Source: an uncultured Flammeovirgaceae bacterium
GTDB lineage: Bacteria > Bacteroidota > Bacteroidia > Cytophagales > Cyclobacteriaceae
Assembly (NCBI GenBank): GCA_946886805.1
Contig: CAMPJM010000113.1
Location: 1-9,988, forward strand
DNA length: 9,988 nucleotides
Direction of reading: 5' to 3'
Positions 7,545 through 9,988 of the stretch are shown in pieces; the first letter of the stretch is position 1; each line of letters begins with the position of its first letter. The notes beneath the pieces were generated by a model. It made no database searches. It saw only the letters and a program-made list of their open reading frames with translations, and was not told the origin of the DNA. The translations under genes were made by a program, and so were the position numbers.

Positions 7545-7570
7545 CTGCTTCAGCAGCAACCGTTTTGCTG
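7545..7570. repeat. Two overlapping, mutually exclusive hairpins
   Basis: CTGC-TTCA-GCAG (7545-7556) and CAGCAA-CCGTT-TTGCTG (7554-7570) share bases 7554-7556, so only one can form at a time. The block is GC-rich compared with the AT-rich DNA on its left. It lies far from both flanking starts (about 140 nt from the plus-strand gene and 230 nt from susC). A role as a regulatory switch is only a guess. A fragment of a dispersed repeat is equally possible. Confidence 0.25.
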
Positions 7571-7709
7571 TGGGCATAGAGCGGAAATTTTTAAAAGTTC
7601 GGAAATAAAAAACACTAATGCTACCTTTTCTCCACAATTGAGGAAGGGCAGGAACCTCATAACTCATTAAATGAATGTGCAAAGCTTAAATATTTCATAG
7701 TTTTAAAAA

Positions 7710-8300
7710 ATGAAACAAAAAATCTCAGAATACCTAATCCAGGCAGTGCTAATCATTTTTAGTGTGGTACTTGCATTGATTTTAAACGAGTACATCAACA
7801 ATTTAAAAACTAAAAAAGAGCTTAACCTAATTTTACAAAACATAGAAGAGGAAATCAGTGCAAATAAAGATATCCTTGGAGAATTAATCCCATATCATGA
7901 AGAGGTGATAAACAGAATTGAATCAGCACTATCAGAATCGATAATGATGGATAGTCTGAAATCGCCACAAGGTTTGAATGTGGTAAAAATTGCCCCAAAG
8001 GGCATTTATAAAATTCTCCCTAACCACACTGCCTGGGAAACTGCCAAAATGAGAGACATAATTTCCGGGATCGAAAATGCAACTCTCCAAATGTTAGCCA
8101 AAACCTATCAACAGCAGGAAAGCACCTTTACGCCCTCGCAAAAAATCATTGAAGTCATTTCGAGCAGGGAATTTTTAGATACATCAAAATCAAAAGAAAA
8201 TCTGATTTTAATGTATCAGCAATTTAAAGAGCTTCGAAGCAGGGAGCTCTTACTCAATGAGTACTATACCGACGTTTTGATGCAGATGGACGAAGATTGA
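7710..8300 (+). CDS. Single-pass membrane protein of unknown function
   Basis: I do not recognise a characterised family for this 196-residue protein. One transmembrane helix at about residues 9-26 is followed by charged, helix-rich sequence. Residues 32-80 (KTKKELNLILQNIEEEIS and on) are likely to form a coiled coil. A middle segment with NHTAWETAKMRDIISG (105-120) leads to a further helical part rich in Gln, Glu and Lys. The layout of a short cytoplasmic N-terminus, one helix ending in LNEY and a helical soluble domain recalls the small Bacteroidota proteins grouped as DUF6090-like. That resemblance is in topology, not an established match. The ATG follows an AAAAAA run without a Shine-Dalgarno sequence. 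It is the only convincing plus-strand gene here, divergent from susC and convergent with the DinB-like gene 77 nt further on. Confidence 0.8.
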   Translation: MKQKISEYLIQAVLIIFSVVLALILNEYINNLKTKKELNLILQNIEEEISANKDILGELIPYHEEVINRIESALSESIMMDSLKSPQGLNVVKIAPKGIYKILPNHTAWETAKMRDIISGIENATLQMLAKTYQQQESTFTPSQKIIEVISSREFLDTSKSKENLILMYQQFKELRSRELLLNEYYTDVLMQMDED

Positions 8301-8377
8301 GGTGTTTTTGGCACCATCAACTCTTTAACTCCGATTATAATATAAATCCAATCTTCATTTCGCCAAAGATCTTCCAT

Positions 8378-9019
8378 TTAAGCTATCCCGCTTTTGATAT
8401 ACTTCATCTGCCCGTTATGGTTAGACTCGTGTTCTACCACATGAAACCATTTGCAATAATTATTGGTAGGTCCCCAACCCCAGTCTTCATCAACAGTAAG
8501 AAGCCACTCATCATCCCGTTGAGCAAAAGCTTTAAGTGTAGCTTCCCTGACATCCGAAAGTTTTTTTAGGTAAAACACCAGTTCATTTCCTTTGATGCTT
8601 TCCCTTGCCTTATCACCCAAATTCATAGCAACATCGTAGGTATTCTTATCAGCTTCTTCCCAATTCCCCCACTCCTTACCTTCAATGGTATGAAGATAAT
8701 AGAACCGCTCGGTGGCAGCCAAATGCAGCAACATAGCCCCTATCGAATTGGAATTGGCATCATGAATATAATCTAATTCCTTTACCCCCATCCCTTCAAC
8801 GCTGCTCAGTATCACCATCCGCATCCATGCCATCATAGATACCAAAGTACCTATCTGCGGCGTATAGCCTTGTTTAGGGCCTATTATATTTATGTCAGCT
8901 TCCTGCGTAACAGCAGCAGCCCTGCCATGAGGCAATGTTAGCAAGCTACCCGCACCAAGGGCCAGGAGCGAGGATTTTTTTAAAAAATTTCTGCGATCAA
9001 GTTCTTTTTCTAATTTCAT
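8378..9019 (-). CDS. Tat-exported DinB-like four-helix protein
   Basis: The 213-residue protein begins with a twin-arginine signal. Arg9-Arg10 lie in DRRNFLKKSSLLALGAG (8-24), followed by a hydrophobic stretch and an Ala-rich cleavage region near 33-37. It is therefore likely exported folded through the Tat pathway. The mature part looks like a DinB/YfiT-type four-helix bundle. A helix with MLLHLAATERFYYLH (96-110) supplies His99, and the C-terminal helix HVVEHESNHNGQMKYI (193-208) carries His197 and His201 in the HxxxH-x-GQ arrangement that usually binds a divalent metal. Members include thiol-dependent transferases and many proteins of unknown activity, so no reaction can be assigned. Folding with a metal before export would explain the Tat route. 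It stands alone, 25 nt past the remnant's stop at 9045, and no clear promoter is seen. Confidence 0.85.
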   Translation of the reverse strand: MKLEKELDRRNFLKKSSLLALGAGSLLTLPHGRAAAVTQEADINIIGPKQGYTPQIGTLVSMMAWMRMVILSSVEGMGVKELDYIHDANSNSIGAMLLHLAATERFYYLHTIEGKEWGNWEEADKNTYDVAMNLGDKARESIKGNELVFYLKKLSDVREATLKAFAQRDDEWLLTVDEDWGWGPTNNYCKWFHVVEHESNHNGQMKYIKSGIA

Positions 9020-9044
9020 TTTCGGGGGAGGTTTATTATGATTT

Positions 9045-9218
9045 CTAATTTAGATGATATTCATATTCGTACAATGTAAACTTTTGAATTGAAACATCAT
9101 CAACAAAAGAACGCATGTGCCTTCCCTGATGTGTCTGGTCGCCATTTAAATGCTGATAAACAATCCACTTGCCGTCTTGCAACAGGTGGTCTGTGTGCCA
9201 CAAGACCACGGATACGGG
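9045..9218 (-). pseudogene. C-terminal coding remnant of an unidentified gene
   Basis: Read on the minus strand from just after a TAG (9221-9219) to the TAG at 9047-9045, this frame gives 57 residues that look like real protein. They include LWHTDHLLQDGKWIVY, then QHLNGDQTHQGRHMRS, and the end LYEYEYHLN. The mix of Trp, His, Gly and Asp with few low-complexity runs differs from chance translation of AT-rich spacer. The only internal ATG would leave 23 codons, and there is no credible start. The likeliest reading is the 3' end of a gene whose front was lost, perhaps where the palindromic element at 9186-9287 now lies. I do not recognise the family. A chance frame inside a dispersed repeat is the main alternative. 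Confidence 0.35.
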
Positions 9219-9287
9219 CTACGCTATTGGGCTATAAATTATAACCCGATTTTACTCCGCCGCCAAGGTCTGTGTCCTCACAGACCT
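9186..9287. repeat. GC-rich element bounded by two palindromes sharing GGTCTGTG
   Basis: The right end is a perfect 9-bp stem, AGGTCTGTG (9266-9274) and CACAGACCT (9279-9287), around TCCT. The left end is GTGGTCT (9186-9192) with AGACCAC (9203-9209), which extends inward by three more pairs past one bulge. GGTCTGTG occurs as a direct repeat (9188-9195 and 9267-9274) and inverted at 9279-9286, so the two ends also form a long-range inverted repeat. The block is richer in GC than its flanks. No U-tract follows either hairpin, so it is not an ordinary terminator. It looks like a REP-like or miniature non-coding repeat. The 351-nt gap between the GNAT and DinB-like genes otherwise holds only the coding remnant listed separately. 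Confidence 0.45.
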
Positions 9288-9370
9288 AGGAATGGGGGCA
9301 ATCTGTCGAGTTTGCTTTTCTCAGTTTATTTAGTTGATCTCTAAGCGAGGTCGCTATCTTCTATTGTTTC

Positions 9371-9823
9371 TTAATCTAATTCCTTTTTCAACATGATCAT
9401 ATGTTTTAATTGTATTCCATTCTCAAAAATAGGTTCAGGGTAATTGTCTAAGAAAAAATTCTTTTTTATTTCAAAGATCTCAAAACCTGCTTTTTGATAG
9501 ATATACAATTGCTTAATTGATGCATCGCCGGTTCCTATAAGAACTCTTTGAAACCCCTTAGCTTTTGATTTTTTGACAGCATCTTCTATTAAAAAGCTCC
9601 CTATCCCTTGTCCCTGATGCGCTATATCCACAGCAATATTTTTTATTTCTATGGCATTATGATCTTGTTTTTGAAGCACATAGATGCCTATAATTCTATT
9701 CGCACGTTCAAATATATAAATTTCAGCATTGTTAATATATTTATTAATCGCCTCTATCGTCTCATCTGCCAGCAATAATAAATCAAAGGGAATTTTTTCG
9801 TCTTTTTGAAGTTGTCTGATCAT
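9371..9823 (-). CDS. GNAT-family N-acetyltransferase, YvbK-like
   Basis: This 150-residue cytosolic enzyme should transfer an acetyl group from acetyl-CoA to an amine. The GNAT fold is clear. The N-terminal IPFDLLLLADETIEAI (11-26) is followed by the strand pair IYIFERANRIIGIYVL (35-50). The acetyl-CoA pyrophosphate loop QGQGIG (70-75) fits Q/RxxGxG/A. The downstream segment IGTGDASIKQLYIYQKAGF (96-114) is the usual motif B, with the Tyr that often acts as general acid. The end PEPIFENGIQLKHMIML closely resembles Bacillus YvbK, whose substrate I cannot state. No partner gene suggests the acceptor. The start is the only ATG before the conserved N-terminus. TACATTTC, one base from a TAnnTTTG box, lies directly before the ATG but too close to be a normal promoter. 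Confidence 0.93.
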   Translation of the reverse strand: MIRQLQKDEKIPFDLLLLADETIEAINKYINNAEIYIFERANRIIGIYVLQKQDHNAIEIKNIAVDIAHQGQGIGSFLIEDAVKKSKAKGFQRVLIGTGDASIKQLYIYQKAGFEIFEIKKNFFLDNYPEPIFENGIQLKHMIMLKKELD

Positions 9824-9920
9824 GAAATGTACAAAAATGTCAGTTTAACTCCACGGCCATTGATTATAGGTTCCGTGTTGTAAGTTGTCCCCTTCGAGAT
9901 GATGTTCTTTGCCATTCATT

Positions 9921-9941
9921 CATTTATAGTTATTATAAATG
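9921..9941. repeat. AT-rich palindrome over a stop codon
   Basis: CATTTATA (9921-9928) and TATAAATG (9934-9941) form a perfect 8-bp inverted repeat around GTTAT. It overlaps the stop codon of the possible minus-strand partial gene at the window edge. Being AT-rich and lacking a following U-run, it would be a weak terminator at best. Confidence 0.3.
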
Positions 9942-9988
9942 GGACAGGAATTCTTCAACTCGATTATCTAATTCTTCATTATTGACCG
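9933..9988 (-). CDS. Possible 3' end of a gene continuing beyond the window
   Basis: Read inward from the right edge, the minus strand gives an open frame of 18 complete codons counting the stop. It encodes VNNEELDNRVEEFLSHL and then TAA (9935-9933). The charged, amphipathic pattern fits the C-terminal helix of a real protein. The gene would lie on the same strand as the acetyltransferase, 109 nt ahead of it. With so few codons the frame could be chance, and nothing about function can be said. Confidence 0.35.
   Translation of the reverse strand, partial: VNNEELDNRVEEFLSHL

Larger units (their letters stand above)
7317..7709. other. Divergent intergenic region between susC and the membrane protein gene
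   Basis: This 393-nt gap should carry promoters for both directions. The susC side holds the promoter candidate listed separately. The middle (about 7441-7530) is very AT-rich and includes the perfect 14-bp palindrome AAAATAATTATTTT (7513-7526). A more GC-rich block follows (7540-7600) with two overlapping hairpins. Before the plus-strand gene, TACCTTTT (7622-7629) is one base from the TAnnTTTG box, but it lacks a good upstream partner. A 60-codon minus-strand frame (7682-7500) crosses the region. Its product resembles nothing I know, and I do not treat it as a gene. Confidence 0.6.

Noticed and set aside
7500..7682. Minus-strand 60-codon frame upstream of susC
   Set aside because: It is rich in basic and hydrophobic residues with no motif, sits in the divergent spacer, has no promoter of its own, and covers hairpins and an AT palindrome. 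It is treated as chance.
8301..8315. GGTG/CACC hairpin just after the membrane protein stop codon
   Set aside because: The stem is only 4 bp and no U-tract follows, so I do not call it a terminator for either convergent gene.
8297..8569. Plus-strand 90-codon frame after the membrane protein gene
   Set aside because: Most of it is antisense to the DinB-like gene, including its conserved metal-binding helix.
9150..9344. Plus-strand 64-codon frame
   Set aside because: It crosses both palindromes and runs antisense to the better-looking remnant. Its composition is unlike a protein.
9851..9876. CACGG/CCGTG inverted repeat upstream of the acetyltransferase
   Set aside because: The arms are 5 bp with a 16-nt loop, within the range expected by chance.

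Overview
The window reads as a chromosomal segment of a Bacteroidota bacterium, most likely of the Cytophagales type. The evidence is AT-rich DNA, a complete SusC/SusD outer-membrane pair, lipoproteins with Bacteroidota-style lipoboxes, starts without Shine-Dalgarno sequences, and a TTTG-N19-TAnnTTT-like promoter ahead of susC. I cannot name the species.

Layout. Positions 1-288 are non-coding and hold a long two-way terminator-like inverted repeat (1-74) and a GC-rich structured element (117-160). Four genes then lie on the minus strand, transcribed from high to low coordinates. They are a SusC-type TonB-dependent transporter (7316-4191), a SusD-like lipoprotein 6 nt after it (4184-2766), a lipoprotein PBP4/DacB-type D-Ala-D-Ala carboxypeptidase (best start 2557, end 1268), and a class A beta-lactamase-related serine hydrolase (1182-289). 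The first two form an obvious operon. The last two follow after gaps of 208 and 85 nt and may be read through or have their own promoters. A 393-nt divergent intergenic region (7317-7709) separates susC from a plus-strand single-pass membrane protein of unknown function (7710-8300).

The right end is a set of minus-strand accessory genes. It holds a Tat-exported DinB-like protein (9019-8378), a 57-codon coding remnant next to a pair of strong palindromes (9045-9287), a YvbK-like GNAT acetyltransferase (9823-9371), and what may be the last 17 codons of another gene running in from beyond the window (9988-9933).

How they may work together. SusC and SusD form a lidded outer-membrane importer for an oligomeric nutrient. 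The window contains no glycosidase, protease, sigma factor or anti-sigma factor that would reveal the substrate or the control. The two downstream active-site serine enzymes both belong to the penicillin-recognising superfamily, so a cell-wall theme is possible but unproven. I see no CRISPR array, tRNA, rRNA, intact insertion sequence or clear defence system. The points most worth checking are the unusual active site of the beta-lactamase-like protein, the gene remnant with its palindromes, and the make-up of the four-gene minus-strand cluster.
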